DNA of 64,000 nt from Sinorhizobium sp. B11 (GCA_039725955.1 CP091034.1:1736001-1800000); one strand, 5' to 3'. Positions 42,317 to 52,513 are shown, counted from the first letter of the stretch. Numbers and translations: made by a program. The notes: generated from the letters alone by a model not told the origin.

Positions 42317-43678
42317 ATGGAACGCACCTGCCTTGCCGTCATTCTCGCCGCCGGTGACAGCACCCGAATGAAATCCGCAAAGTCGAAGGTGCTTCATGAG
42401 GTCGCCGGCCGACCGATGATCGCTCATGTCGTCGATGCCGTGGCCGCAACCGGAGTGTCTTCCGTTGCCCTCGTCGTCGGTCGGGATGCCGAGAAAGTAA
42501 CAAAGGCTGCCGATATCGGTGGCGTGACGGTCAAATCGTATGTTCAGGAACAGCGCCTCGGTACCGGCCACGCCGTTCTCGCCGCCCGTGAGGCGATTGC
42601 CGAAGGCTATGACGATGTTCTCGTGACTTACGGCGACGTGCCGCTGCAGACCGCCGGTCCGCTGCTCGAAGCCCGCAAGGCATTGGCCGAAGGCAGCGAC
42701 ATCGTCGTCATCGGTTTCCATACGGACCGTCCGGCCGGCTACGGACGCCTGCTTGTCAAGGATGGCGAATTGATTGCCATCCGGGAGGAGAAGGACGCCA
42801 CGAACGCCGAGCGTGCCGTCAAGTGGTGCAACAGCGGCCTCATGGTGATCAACGGCCGCAAGGCGCTCGACCTGCTGTCGCGCATCGGCAACAGTAATGC
42901 CAAGGGCGAATATTATCTGACCGATCTCGTCGAGATCGCCCGCTCGCTCGGTGGCCGCGTCACTGCCGTCGATGCGCCTGAGGTCGAGATGGCCGGCTGC
43001 AACAACCGCGCCGAGCTCGCGGCGATCGAACGCTTCTGGCAGGAGCGCCGCCGCCACGAACTGATGCTCTCGGGTGTGACTATGATCGCGCCGGAAACGG
43101 TATTCCTTTGCTACGACACCGTCATCGGCCAGGATGCACTGATCGAGCCGAATGTCGTCTTCGGCCCCGGCGCCGTCATCGATGGCGGTGCGGTCATCCA
43201 TGCCTTCTCGCATATCGAGGGCGCGCATGTGAGCGAAGGCGCGACGGTCGGTCCTTTTGCCCGTCTGCGTCCGGGTGCCGATCTCTCGGTTGGATCCAAG
43301 GTCGGCAATTTCTGCGAAGTCAAGAACGGCAAGATCGGCGAGGGCGCCAAGGTGAACCACCTGACCTATATCGGCGATGCCGCTATCGGCTCCGGCACTA
43401 ACATCGGCGCCGGCACGGTCACCTGCAATTATGACGGGGTGAACAAGTTCGAGACCGTCATCGGCAAGGACGCTTTCATCGGCTCGAATTCCTCGCTGGT
43501 TGCTCCGGTCACGATCGGCGATAGCGCCTATATCGCATCGGGCAGCGTCATCACCGCAGACGTGCCTGATGATGCACTCGCCTTCGGCCGTGCCCGACAG
43601 GAGATCAAGCCCGAACGCGCCAAGCTCCTGCGAGAACGGGCGCTCGCCATCAAGGCTGCAAAGAAGGCCAAAGGCTGA
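42317..43678 (+). CDS. glmU: Bifunctional UDP-N-acetylglucosamine pyrophosphorylase/glucosamine-1-phosphate N-acetyltransferase
   Basis: A 453-residue enzyme that acetylates glucosamine-1-phosphate and joins it to UTP, giving UDP-GlcNAc for peptidoglycan and lipopolysaccharide. The N-terminal uridylyltransferase domain has LAAGDSTRMKSAKSKVLHEVAG, and the C-terminal left-handed beta-helix shows hexapeptide repeats (GPGAVIDGGAVIHAFSHIEGAHV). The acetyltransferase active-site segment is NHLTYIGDA. It lies next to glmS, so both steps from fructose-6-phosphate to UDP-GlcNAc except GlmM are encoded here. Confidence 0.96.
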   Translation: MERTCLAVILAAGDSTRMKSAKSKVLHEVAGRPMIAHVVDAVAATGVSSVALVVGRDAEKVTKAADIGGVTVKSYVQEQRLGTGHAVLAAREAIAEGYDDVLVTYGDVPLQTAGPLLEARKALAEGSDIVVIGFHTDRPAGYGRLLVKDGELIAIREEKDATNAERAVKWCNSGLMVINGRKALDLLSRIGNSNAKGEYYLTDLVEIARSLGGRVTAVDAPEVEMAGCNNRAELAAIERFWQERRRHELMLSGVTMIAPETVFLCYDTVIGQDALIEPNVVFGPGAVIDGGAVIHAFSHIEGAHVSEGATVGPFARLRPGADLSVGSKVGNFCEVKNGKIGEGAKVNHLTYIGDAAIGSGTNIGAGTVTCNYDGVNKFETVIGKDAFIGSNSSLVAPVTIGDSAYIASGSVITADVPDDALAFGRARQEIKPERAKLLRERALAIKAAKKAKG

Positions 43679-43786
43679 GCCTTCTTCGGTAACGTGCCGA
43701 AACCGAAAGTGACCGCCGTACCAATTGAGAAATAAGCGGGAATCGCTAGGAGTGGCCTCACTGAACAGGTCTGAGGGGACGTTTGC

Positions 43787-45613
43787 ATGTGCGGAATTGT
43801 TGGGATCGTCGGAAATGCGCCGGTTGCGAGCCGTCTTGTCGATGCGCTGAAGCGGCTGGAATATCGCGGCTACGATTCCGCCGGTGTCGCCACCATCCAT
43901 GATGGCGTGATGGATCGCCGCCGCGCCGAGGGCAAGCTTTTCAACCTCGAAAAGCGTCTCGACAGCGAGCCATTGCCCGGAACGACCGGCATCGCCCATA
44001 CACGCTGGGCAACCCACGGTGTGCCGAACGAGACTAACGCCCATCCGCATTTCGTCGAAGGCGTCGCCGTCGTCCACAATGGCATCATCGAAAATTTCTC
44101 CGAACTGCGCGACGAACTGAGCCACGAGGGCGCGGCCTTTCAGAGCCAGACCGACACGGAAGTCGTCGCCCATCTGATGGCGAAGTATCTGCGTGAAGGC
44201 CTGACCCCGCGAGAAGCCATGCTGAAGATGCTGAACCGCGTCACCGGCGCCTATGCGCTGGCCGTGATGCTGAAGAGCGATCCCAGCACGATCATGGCAG
44301 CCCGCTCCGGCCCGCCGCTTGCCATTGGCTATGGCAAGGGCGAGATGTTCCTGGGATCGGATGCTATCGCGCTGTCCCCCTTCACCAATGAAATTACCTA
44401 TCTCGTCGACGGTGATTGGGCGATCATCACCCGCGAAGGCGCGACCGTGCTCGATTTCTCCGGCAAGGTGGTCAAGCGTCCGCGCCAGATTTCCCAGGCG
44501 ACCGCCTATGTGGTCGACAAGGGCAATCACCGCCATTTCATGGAAAAGGAAATCTACGAGCAACCTGAGGTGATCTCCCATGCGCTCAGCCATTACGTGG
44601 ATTTTGCTGCCAACACCATCAGCCCGAACGCATCAGCCATCGATTTCAAGGCCGCCACCGGCCTTGCGATCTCGGCCTGCGGCACTGCCTATCTCGCCGG
44701 CCTGATCGGAAAATACTGGTTCGAGCGCTATGCCCGCCTGCCGGTCGAAATCGATGTCGCCTCTGAGTTCCGCTACCGCGAAATGCCGCTGCAGCCGTCG
44801 CAGGCGGCCCTCTTCATCTCGCAGTCCGGCGAAACCGCCGATACGCTGGCCTCGCTGCGCTACTGCAAGGACAATGGCCTGAAGATCGGCGCCGTCGTCA
44901 ATGTGCGGGAATCGACCATCGCTCGCGAATCCGATGCCGTCTTCCCGATCATGGCCGGGCCGGAAATCGGCGTTGCCTCCACCAAGGCTTTCACCTGCCA
45001 GCTTGCCGTCCTTGCATCACTGGCGATCGGCGCAGGCCGGGCTCGCGGCACGATCAGCCCCGATGACGAGAAGGCGATGGTCCGCCACCTTGCGGAAATG
45101 CCGCGCATCATGAGCCGTGTCCTCAATCTCATCCAGCCGCAGATGGAAGGCTTGTCCCGCGAACTCTCCAAGTGCAAGGACGTGCTCTATCTCGGCCGCG
45201 GCACCAGCTTCCCGCTTGCCATGGAAGGCGCGCTGAAGCTCAAGGAGATCTCCTATATTCACGCCGAAGGTTATGCGGCGGGCGAGCTGAAGCATGGGCC
45301 GATCGCACTGATCGACGAGAACATGCCTGTCATCGTCATTGCGCCCCATGACCGGTTCTTTGAAAAGACGGTGTCCAACATGCAGGAGGTCGCAGCCCGT
45401 GGCGGCCGCATCATCTTCATCACCGACGAGAATGGCGCTGTTGCTTCCAAACTGCCGACCATGGCGACGATCACGCTGCCCAATGTCGACGAAATCATCT
45501 CGCCGATGATCTTCTCGCTGCCAATCCAGCTGCTTGCTTACCATACGGCAGTCTTCATGGGCACGGACGTTGACCAGCCGCGCAACCTCGCAAAATCGGT
45601 GACTGTGGAGTAA
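43787..45613 (+). CDS. glmS: Glutamine--fructose-6-phosphate aminotransferase (isomerizing)
   Basis: A 608-residue enzyme that makes glucosamine-6-phosphate from fructose-6-phosphate and glutamine. The N-terminal Ntn glutaminase domain begins at the catalytic cysteine (MCGIVGIVG). Two SIS domains follow (ISACGTAYLAGLIGKYW; ISQSGETADTLASLRYC; GRGTSFPLAMEGALKLKE). It is the chromosomal housekeeping copy, since it pairs with glmU and has no nod gene context (nodM is the symbiotic paralogue). No glmS ribozyme is present upstream. Confidence 0.96.
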   Translation: MCGIVGIVGNAPVASRLVDALKRLEYRGYDSAGVATIHDGVMDRRRAEGKLFNLEKRLDSEPLPGTTGIAHTRWATHGVPNETNAHPHFVEGVAVVHNGIIENFSELRDELSHEGAAFQSQTDTEVVAHLMAKYLREGLTPREAMLKMLNRVTGAYALAVMLKSDPSTIMAARSGPPLAIGYGKGEMFLGSDAIALSPFTNEITYLVDGDWAIITREGATVLDFSGKVVKRPRQISQATAYVVDKGNHRHFMEKEIYEQPEVISHALSHYVDFAANTISPNASAIDFKAATGLAISACGTAYLAGLIGKYWFERYARLPVEIDVASEFRYREMPLQPSQAALFISQSGETADTLASLRYCKDNGLKIGAVVNVRESTIARESDAVFPIMAGPEIGVASTKAFTCQLAVLASLAIGAGRARGTISPDDEKAMVRHLAEMPRIMSRVLNLIQPQMEGLSRELSKCKDVLYLGRGTSFPLAMEGALKLKEISYIHAEGYAAGELKHGPIALIDENMPVIVIAPHDRFFEKTVSNMQEVAARGGRIIFITDENGAVASKLPTMATITLPNVDEIISPMIFSLPIQLLAYHTAVFMGTDVDQPRNLAKSVTVE

Positions 45614-45737
45614 GCCCTTCGAGGCTGAAACATGTTGTGCGACAAGGCGAATTCTGGCAATTTTGTGCCTTGCGGACACAGGGGGAAGGTCGGTCAACCG
45701 GCCTGTCTAAAGACTGAAACGGAGTTCATCAGAAAAG

Positions 45738-46424
45738 ATGTCCGAGAAGGCCCCCCGAGTGCCGGTCGCCATGCGGCTACGCAATAATTTCCTCGCTGGA
45801 CTGATTATCTGCGCACCGATCGCCATCACCATCTGGCTGACCTGGACCTTCATCCACTGGTCGGACAGCTGGGTGCGCCCCTATATCCCGGCGCGCTGGA
45901 ATCCCGAGAGTTACATAAACTTCGCCATTCCCGGCTTTGGCCTGTTGACCGCGGTGATCATCATCACGATCGTCGGCTTTCTCGGCAAGAATCTGATCGG
46001 TCAGAGCATCGTCCGCTTCGGTGAGTCCATCGTCCAGCGCATGCCGCTGGTGCGCACGATCTACAGAAGCGTGAAGCAGATCTTCGAAACGGTACTGAAA
46101 GAGCAGTCCAATTCCTTCAAGAAGGTCGGCCTGATCGAATATCCCGGTCCGGGCCTCTGGGCGCTGGTCTTCATCGCGACCGATGCCAAGGGCGAGATCG
46201 GCTCGAAGTTCAACGCCATGGGGCAGGACATGGTCGCCGTCTTCCTGCCGCCGACGCCGGTGCCGACGGCCGGCTTCCTGATCTTCGTGCCGCGCGAAAA
46301 GATCGTCATGCTCGACATGAGCCCGGAAGATGCCGCCAAATTCCTGATATCGGGTGGCCTCGTTGCCCCGGAACACCTGCCGGTCGTGCGCCCCAAGCCG
46401 AAGGCAATATCCAAGGTCGACTAG
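45738..46424 (+). CDS. DUF502 family membrane protein
   Basis: A 228-residue protein with two hydrophobic segments (about residues 15-36, FLAGLIICAPIAITIWLTWTFI, and about 63-85, FGLLTAVIIITIVGFLGKNLIG) followed by a soluble domain. The DUF502 hallmark IVQRMPLVRTIYRSVKQIFETV is present. The family is widespread in bacteria and its function is not known in bacteria. It is convergent with recG, the usual arrangement in rhizobia. Confidence 0.85.
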   Translation: MSEKAPRVPVAMRLRNNFLAGLIICAPIAITIWLTWTFIHWSDSWVRPYIPARWNPESYINFAIPGFGLLTAVIIITIVGFLGKNLIGQSIVRFGESIVQRMPLVRTIYRSVKQIFETVLKEQSNSFKKVGLIEYPGPGLWALVFIATDAKGEIGSKFNAMGQDMVAVFLPPTPVPTAGFLIFVPREKIVMLDMSPEDAAKFLISGGLVAPEHLPVVRPKPKAISKVD

Positions 46425-46429
46425 AGCCT

Positions 46430-46443
46430 TTCCCGATCGGGAA
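46430..46443. terminator. Palindrome between convergent DUF502 and recG genes
   Basis: TTCCCGATCGGGAA is a perfect 14-base palindrome flanked by AGAG on the left and CTCT on the right, so a longer hairpin can form. It begins 6 bases after the DUF502 stop and ends 5 bases before the recG stop. It could serve as a shared transcription end, although no T-run follows. Confidence 0.5.
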
Positions 46444-46448
46444 CGACT

Positions 46449-48554
46449 CTATCCGGCTCGGAGGAAACGGATCGCCTCGTCGCGGCGGAAGAGATAGAGC
46501 AGGGTGCGCACGGCCTCGCCACGCTCGCTCGTCAGGTCCGGATCGCGTTCGATCAGATAGGCGGCATCCTTGCGGGCGATTTCCAGCAAATCGGCATGCG
46601 CCTCGATACTGGCGATACGGAACCCGGGCGTGCCTGACTGGCGCGTCCCGAGGATTTCGCCTTCGCCGCGCAGTTTCAAATCCTCTTCGGCAATCCGGAA
46701 ACCGTCTTCCGTATCGCGCATGATGGACAGACGTGCATGGCCCGTCTCTCCGAGCGGCCCCTTGTAGAGCAGGATGCAGGTCGAGGCCTCGTCCCCGCGG
46801 CCGACGCGACCGCGAAGCTGGTGCAACTGCGCCAATCCGAAGCGCTCGGCATGTTCGATCACCATGATGGTCGCATCGGGCACGTCGACGCCGACTTCGA
46901 CGACGGTCGTCGCCACCAGAAGCCGCAACTCGCCGCTCTTGAAGGCGAGCATGACCGCGTCCTTTTCCGGACCGCTCATGCGCCCATGAATGAGGCCGAT
47001 GCCAGGGCCGAGTGCGGAAACGAGCGTTGCGTGTCGCTCTTCCACCGACATTAGATCGACTTCTTCGGACTCTTCGACCAGCGGGCAGATCCAATAGGCC
47101 TTCTTGCCTTCGGCAAGCGCACTCTTCAACCGCCCGACGATTTCGCCGGTCCGTTCTGTCGGGATGGTGATGGTGGTGATCGGCTTTCGGCCGGCGGGCT
47201 TTTCGGTCAGCTTCGAAACGTCCATATCGCCGAAAGCGGCCAGAACCAGCGTGCGCGGGATCGGCGTTGCCGTCATGACCAGCATATGCGGCGAGATGCC
47301 CTTTGCCGTCAGCCGCAGGCGCTGGTGCACGCCGAAACGATGCTGCTCGTCGACGACGGCCAGCATCAGGTTCTTGTAGTTGACGCTGTCCTGGAAGAGC
47401 GCATGCGTGCCGATGACGATCTGCGCCTCGCCGGAGGCGATGCGTTCGAGAATGTCCTCCCGCTCGCGCCCCTTGGTGCGCCCCGTCAATACTTCGACGC
47501 TAAGACCGGCGGCGGCTGCGAATTTCGAGATCGTCGCATGATGCTGGCGTGCGAGGATTTCCGTCGGCGCCATCAGCACGGCCTGTCCGCCGCTTTCGAT
47601 GACGGCGGCCATCGACAACAGCGCCACCAGCGTCTTGCCGGAGCCGACATCGCCCTGCAAAAGCCGCAGCATGCGTTCTTCGCCGGCCATATCCTTCAGC
47701 ACGTCGGCTACGGCTCCGGTCTGGCTCTTGGTTGGAGAAAAAGGAAGATTTTGCAATATCTTGCCGCTGATTTCTCCAGTGGCATGTACGGGTTGTCCGG
47801 CGACCTTGCGCAGCCGCTGGCGCACCAGCGCCAGTGACAGCTGGCCGGCCAGGAATTCGTCATAGGCAAGGCGGCGGCGGGCAGGCGTCTGCGGATCGAT
47901 ATCGGACGTATCCCGCGGCTCGTGCAGAATATGGAAACTGTCGCGGATCGTCGGCAGGCCCTGTTTTTGCGCGAGCGCCAGATCGATCCATTCCGGCAAT
48001 TCCGGCATGCGCGGCAATGCCGCCTCGATGATCTTGCGCAAGGTCTTAGGAGAAAGCCCTGCCGTCAGCGGATAGATCGGCTCGACCAGCGGCAGGTTCT
48101 CACCTTCGCTTGCCCTGACGATATAGTCGGGGTGAACCATCGAAGCGCGACCGTTGAACCAGTCGACCTTGCCGCTGACGGTCACTTCCTCGTCGATCGG
48201 CAATTGTTTTTCCAGCCATGCCGCCTGGCCGCGGAAGAAGACGAGCGTCAGCTCGCTGGTCTCGTCATGCAGGAACACCCGGTAGGGAACGTTGCGATTG
48301 CCGCGGGGCGGCGCCTGATGCCGGTCGACACGCGCAGTGATGGTTACGATCGCGCCTTGCGGCGCGCGGGCAATGCCCGGCTGGTTGCGGCGGTCGATCA
48401 GTGAGGTGGGCGCGTGGAACAGCAGATCGATGACCCGGCAATCATCTGGTGTTTCACGTCCGAGCAGCTTGACGAAAAGCTCGGAGATCTTCGGGCCGAC
48501 GCCTGGAAGGCCCGAAACGGGAGAAAACAGCGGATCGAGAATGGCGGGGCGCAT
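46449..48554 (-). CDS. recG: ATP-dependent DNA helicase RecG
   Basis: A 701-residue SF2 helicase that remodels stalled replication forks and Holliday junctions. The N-terminal wedge domain contains GVGPKISELF and the OB segment with the VTITARVDRHQ strand. Helicase motifs are Walker A GDVGSGKT, DEQH (VVDEQHRFGVHQR) and the motif VI region QLRGRVGRG. The start at 48554 (MRPAILDPLFSPVSGLPG) is the family start; an open frame upstream to 48905 is antisense to sdhE and not coding. Confidence 0.95.
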   Translation of the reverse strand: MRPAILDPLFSPVSGLPGVGPKISELFVKLLGRETPDDCRVIDLLFHAPTSLIDRRNQPGIARAPQGAIVTITARVDRHQAPPRGNRNVPYRVFLHDETSELTLVFFRGQAAWLEKQLPIDEEVTVSGKVDWFNGRASMVHPDYIVRASEGENLPLVEPIYPLTAGLSPKTLRKIIEAALPRMPELPEWIDLALAQKQGLPTIRDSFHILHEPRDTSDIDPQTPARRRLAYDEFLAGQLSLALVRQRLRKVAGQPVHATGEISGKILQNLPFSPTKSQTGAVADVLKDMAGEERMLRLLQGDVGSGKTLVALLSMAAVIESGGQAVLMAPTEILARQHHATISKFAAAAGLSVEVLTGRTKGREREDILERIASGEAQIVIGTHALFQDSVNYKNLMLAVVDEQHRFGVHQRLRLTAKGISPHMLVMTATPIPRTLVLAAFGDMDVSKLTEKPAGRKPITTITIPTERTGEIVGRLKSALAEGKKAYWICPLVEESEEVDLMSVEERHATLVSALGPGIGLIHGRMSGPEKDAVMLAFKSGELRLLVATTVVEVGVDVPDATIMVIEHAERFGLAQLHQLRGRVGRGDEASTCILLYKGPLGETGHARLSIMRDTEDGFRIAEEDLKLRGEGEILGTRQSGTPGFRIASIEAHADLLEIARKDAAYLIERDPDLTSERGEAVRTLLYLFRRDEAIRFLRAG

Positions 48555-48648
48555 GGGCGCCAAAATGCGATGAACAATAGGGCCTTGGCAAGGCTGACAA
48601 GCCGCTTTCCAGGGTCTATAGAGGCGCATCAACAAGGAAGGTGATGCC

Positions 48649-48951
48649 ATGACAGGAGTAACGCTCACGAGCGCCGGTCTCGACCCCCGACGCCGCCGGA
48701 TTCTTTTCCGCTGTTGGCATCGCGGCATCAGAGAGATGGACCTTGTCTTCGGCCAGTTTGCTGAAAATGAACTTCCCACGATGAGCGACGTCGAGCTCGA
48801 TGAATTCGAGACGATCATGGCGGAAGAGGACAATGACCTGGTGCGCTGGATCATGGGAACCTGGCCGACGCCCGAGCATTTACAGACGCCCATGTTTGCC
48901 CGCATTGCCGCCTACAAACCCGACTTCGAGACCCCCAGGACGCCGGAATGA
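48649..48951 (+). CDS. sdhE: Succinate dehydrogenase assembly factor SdhE
   Basis: A 100-residue protein of the SdhE/SDHAF2 family (DUF339), which helps attach FAD covalently to the flavoprotein subunit of succinate dehydrogenase. The conserved RGxxE motif is seen as HRGIREMD near residue 26, and the acidic region ETIMAEEDNDLVRWIMG follows. It overlaps the mfd start by four bases, a gene order common in alphaproteobacteria. Confidence 0.9.
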   Translation: MTGVTLTSAGLDPRRRRILFRCWHRGIREMDLVFGQFAENELPTMSDVELDEFETIMAEEDNDLVRWIMGTWPTPEHLQTPMFARIAAYKPDFETPRTPE

Positions 48952-51900
48952 TCCCTGGTTTTGATGCCAAGAAGCTCGCAGCCGCCGCCGAGCCGCTGAC
49001 GATCGGCAATGTGCCTGCAGGCATGGAGCCGCTGCTGCTGGCCGAGCTCGCACGCAATGGCGAGCCGGTCGCCTATGTGCTGTCAGATGGTCAACGCATG
49101 GCTGATCTGGAGCAGATGCTGGGCTTCGTTGCCCCTGATATTCCGGTCCTGACGCTGCCCGCCTGGGACTGTCTTCCCTATGACCGCGTTTCGCCGAGCG
49201 CCGATACTTCGGCGCGGCGGCTCGCCGCCCTCTCAGGCCTGATCGCCCATCGCAAGAAGCCGCATGCGGCAATCGTGCTGGTGACAGCCAATGCCATGCT
49301 GCAGAAGGTGGCGCCGCAGGATATCATCGAAAGCCTGACCTTTTCCGCGCGTCCCGGCAATCAGGTCCGGATGGACGATATCGCCGGACGGCTGGAGCGC
49401 AACGGCTTCGAGCGTGTGGCGACCGTGCGTGAGGTCGGAGAATATGCGGTGCGCGGCGGCATCCTCGATGTCTTCGTGCCCGGTTCGGAAGAACCGGTTC
49501 GCCTGGATTTCTTCGGCGACACACTGGAGAGCATCCGCAGCTTCGATCCGGCCAGCCAGCGCACGATCGGCCAGGTGCGCTCCCTCGATCTCAATCCGAT
49601 GAGCGAAGTGACTCTGACGCCGGATACGATCAGCCGTTTCCGCAAGAACTACCTCTCTACCTTCGGCGCCGCCACGCGTGACGATGCGCTTTACCTCGCC
49701 GTATCGGAAGGTCGCCGCTATCCCGGCATGGAACACTGGCTTCCGTTATTCTACGAGAAGCTGGATACGGTGTTCGATTACCTCTCGGGCTTCCGCATCG
49801 TCACCGATCACACGGTGCGTGAGGCGGCCGAAGAACGGTCCAAGCTCGTCTACGACTATTACGACGCGCGTCTGAATTCCGGCCAGCAGGGCAAGGGCCA
49901 GATGGCGCAGGGCACGCCCTACAAGCCGGTCTCGCCCGGTCAGCTCTATCTCGACAGCAAGACCTTCGCGCGCACGCTCGATGCGATCAACTCGATACGC
50001 ATGTCGCCTTTCAACGAGCACGAAGGCGAGGCGCGCCGCGTCGTCAATCTCGACGCGCGCCAGGGGCAGCGCTGGGCGCGCTCAAATGCCGAAGGCGGCG
50101 GTGATGCCGAGCGCGTCAATGTCTTCGACGTCGTCGTCAAGCACATCGCAGACAAGCGCGCCGGCGGTGCGAAGATCATCATCACCGCCTGGACCGAAGG
50201 GTCGCTCGAGCGTCTGCTGCAGGTGCTGAACGAACACGGCCTCGAACGCGTCAAGCCGATTACGGCGCTGGAGGATGTCTCCAGTCTTTCGAAGGGTGAG
50301 GCGGCCGCGGCTGTGCTCAGCCTCGAATCCGGCTTCGAGACCGGCGATCTCATCATCATCGGCGAGCAGGATATTCTCGGCGACCGCATGGTGCGCCGCT
50401 CGCGTCGCCGCAAGCGCGCCGCCGATTTCATCTCGGAAGTCGCGGGTCTGGATGAAGGCTCGATCGTCGTCCATGCCGAACACGGTATCGGCCGTTTCGT
50501 CGGCCTGCGCACCATCGAGGCGGCCGGTGCGCCGCATGCCTGTCTCGAACTGCAATATGCCGATGAGGCAAAGCTTTTCCTGCCGGTCGAAAACATCGAT
50601 CTCCTGTCGCGCTTCGGCGGCGAGGGCACGGAAGTGCAACTCGACAAGCTCGGCGGCGGCGCATGGCAGATGCGCAAGGCCAAGCTCAAGAAGCGCCTGC
50701 TGGATATGGCCGATGCACTGATCCGCATCGCGGCCGAGCGCCTGACGCGTCACGCGCCCGTCCTGACGACGCCGGAAGGGCTCTACGACGAATTCGCCGC
50801 CCGTTTCCCCTATGACGAAACGGAAGATCAGGAAAACGCCATCGAGGCCGTGCGCGGCGATCTCGGCGCGGGCCGGCCGATGGACCGGCTCGTGTGCGGT
50901 GACGTCGGCTTCGGCAAGACGGAAGTGGCACTTCGCGCCGCATTCGTCGCCGCAATGAATGGCGTACAGGTCGCTGTCGTCGTACCGACCACGCTGCTCT
51001 CTCGCCAGCATTTCAAGACATTCTCCGAGCGCTTCCGCGGATTGCCGGTGCGCGTGCAACAGGCTTCGCGCCTTGTCGGCTCCAAGGAATTAGCGCTGAC
51101 CAAGAAGGAAGTCGCCGATGGGAAGACGGATATCGTCGTCGGCACCCACGCGCTGCTTGGCTCGGGCATCAACTTCGCCAATCTTGGCCTGCTCATCATC
51201 GACGAAGAGCAGCACTTCGGCGTCAAGCACAAGGAGCGGCTGAAGGAGCTGAAGAGCGACGTGCATGTGCTGACGCTCTCGGCAACGCCGATCCCGCGCA
51301 CGCTGCAGCTTGCCATGACCGGGGTGCGTGAGCTCTCGCTCATCACCACGCCGCCGGTCGATCGTATGGCGGTGCGCACTTTCATTTCGCCCTTCGACAG
51401 CCTCGTCATCCGCGAAACGCTGATGCGCGAGCATTATCGCGGCGGCCAGAGCTTCTATGTCTGCCCGCGTCTTGCCGACCTCGAAGATATCCACGCCTTC
51501 CTGCAGTCCGACGTGCCGGAGCTGAAGGTCGCCGTCGCTCATGGCCAGATGCCGGCCGGTGAACTCGAAGACATCATGAATGCCTTCTACGAAGGCCGTT
51601 ATGACGTGCTGCTCTCGACCACCATCGTCGAATCCGGCCTTGACGTGCCGACGGCCAATACGCTGATCGTCCACCGCGCCGATATGTTCGGTCTTGCCCA
51701 GCTTTACCAGCTGCGCGGCCGTGTCGGCCGTTCGAAGGTGCGCGCCTTCGCGCTCTTCACGCTACCGGTCAACAAGGTGCTGACGGCAACCGCAGAGCGT
51801 CGCCTCAAGGTGCTGCAGTCGCTGGATACGCTCGGTGCCGGCTTTCAGCTCGCAAGCCACGACCTCGATATCCGCGGCGCCGGCAATCTGCTCGGCGAGG

Positions 51901-52454
51901 AACAGTCCGGCCATATCAAGGAAGTCGGCTTCGAGCTTTACCAGCAGATGCTGGAAGAGGCCGTTGCCGAAGTGAAGGGTGTCGACGAGATTGCCGATAC
52001 CGGTTGGTCGCCGCAGATTTCCGTTGGCACTCCGGTCATGATCCCCGACAATTACGTGCCGGATCTGCACCTGCGCATGGCGCTTTATCGTCGCCTCGGC
52101 GAGGTGAGCGAGCTCAAGGAGATCGATGGCTTCGGCGCCGAGATGATCGACCGTTTCGGTCCGATGCCTGTCGAAGTCCAGCACCTGCTCAAGATCGTCT
52201 ACATCAAGTCGCTCTGCCGCACGGCCAATGTTGAAAAGCTCGATGCAGGCCCGAAGGGCGTCGTCGTCCAGTTCCGCAACAAGGAATTCCCGAACCCGGC
52301 CAATCTGGTCGGCTATATTGGCAAGCAGGGTGCGATGGCGAAGATCCGTCCCGACCACAGCCTGTTCCTGACCCGCGACTTGCCCACCCCGGAAAAGCGC
52401 CTGCAGGGCGCGGCCGTCATCATGACGCAGCTTGCGGAACTGGCCAAAAGTTAA
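48948..52454 (+). CDS. mfd: Transcription-repair coupling factor Mfd
   Basis: A 1168-residue ATPase that removes RNA polymerase stalled at DNA damage and recruits UvrA. Domains in order are a UvrB-like N-terminal region, the RNA-polymerase-interacting CID domain (HAEHGIGRFVGL around residue 507), a RecG-like helicase with Walker A GDVGFGKTEVALRAAF and DEEQHFG, the motif GLAQLYQLRGRVGRSKVRA, and a C-terminal TRCF domain that regulates UvrA binding. The length is normal for Mfd. uvrA, whose product it recruits, lies 9 kb away in this window. Confidence 0.97.
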   Translation: MIPGFDAKKLAAAAEPLTIGNVPAGMEPLLLAELARNGEPVAYVLSDGQRMADLEQMLGFVAPDIPVLTLPAWDCLPYDRVSPSADTSARRLAALSGLIAHRKKPHAAIVLVTANAMLQKVAPQDIIESLTFSARPGNQVRMDDIAGRLERNGFERVATVREVGEYAVRGGILDVFVPGSEEPVRLDFFGDTLESIRSFDPASQRTIGQVRSLDLNPMSEVTLTPDTISRFRKNYLSTFGAATRDDALYLAVSEGRRYPGMEHWLPLFYEKLDTVFDYLSGFRIVTDHTVREAAEERSKLVYDYYDARLNSGQQGKGQMAQGTPYKPVSPGQLYLDSKTFARTLDAINSIRMSPFNEHEGEARRVVNLDARQGQRWARSNAEGGGDAERVNVFDVVVKHIADKRAGGAKIIITAWTEGSLERLLQVLNEHGLERVKPITALEDVSSLSKGEAAAAVLSLESGFETGDLIIIGEQDILGDRMVRRSRRRKRAADFISEVAGLDEGSIVVHAEHGIGRFVGLRTIEAAGAPHACLELQYADEAKLFLPVENIDLLSRFGGEGTEVQLDKLGGGAWQMRKAKLKKRLLDMADALIRIAAERLTRHAPVLTTPEGLYDEFAARFPYDETEDQENAIEAVRGDLGAGRPMDRLVCGDVGFGKTEVALRAAFVAAMNGVQVAVVVPTTLLSRQHFKTFSERFRGLPVRVQQASRLVGSKELALTKKEVADGKTDIVVGTHALLGSGINFANLGLLIIDEEQHFGVKHKERLKELKSDVHVLTLSATPIPRTLQLAMTGVRELSLITTPPVDRMAVRTFISPFDSLVIRETLMREHYRGGQSFYVCPRLADLEDIHAFLQSDVPELKVAVAHGQMPAGELEDIMNAFYEGRYDVLLSTTIVESGLDVPTANTLIVHRADMFGLAQLYQLRGRVGRSKVRAFALFTLPVNKVLTATAERRLKVLQSLDTLGAGFQLASHDLDIRGAGNLLGEEQSGHIKEVGFELYQQMLEEAVAEVKGVDEIADTGWSPQISVGTPVMIPDNYVPDLHLRMALYRRLGEVSELKEIDGFGAEMIDRFGPMPVEVQHLLKIVYIKSLCRTANVEKLDAGPKGVVVQFRNKEFPNPANLVGYIGKQGAMAKIRPDHSLFLTRDLPTPEKRLQGAAVIMTQLAELAKS

Positions 52455-52484
52455 GGGCAGCCCGGCGAAACCGGACTGCCCTTA
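52452..52484 (+). terminator. Terminator hairpin after mfd
   Basis: TAAGGGCAG-c-CCGG pairs with CCGG-a-CTGCCCTTA around CGAAA, including the mfd stop codon. One internal mismatch, no T-run. It may end transcription of mfd in concert with the following convergent gene. Confidence 0.6.
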
Positions 52485-52513
52485 CTCTCATCCGTTAGCT
52501 GGGATCGTCGGTG

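Noticed and set aside
42269..44593. Open frame of 774 codons on the minus strand
   Set aside because: Antisense to glmU and glmS, with no domain similarity. A shadow of their codon bias.
45614..45737. Possible regulatory RNA between glmS and the DUF502 gene
   Set aside because: No conserved fold or long inverted repeat; and no glmS ribozyme was found upstream of glmS.
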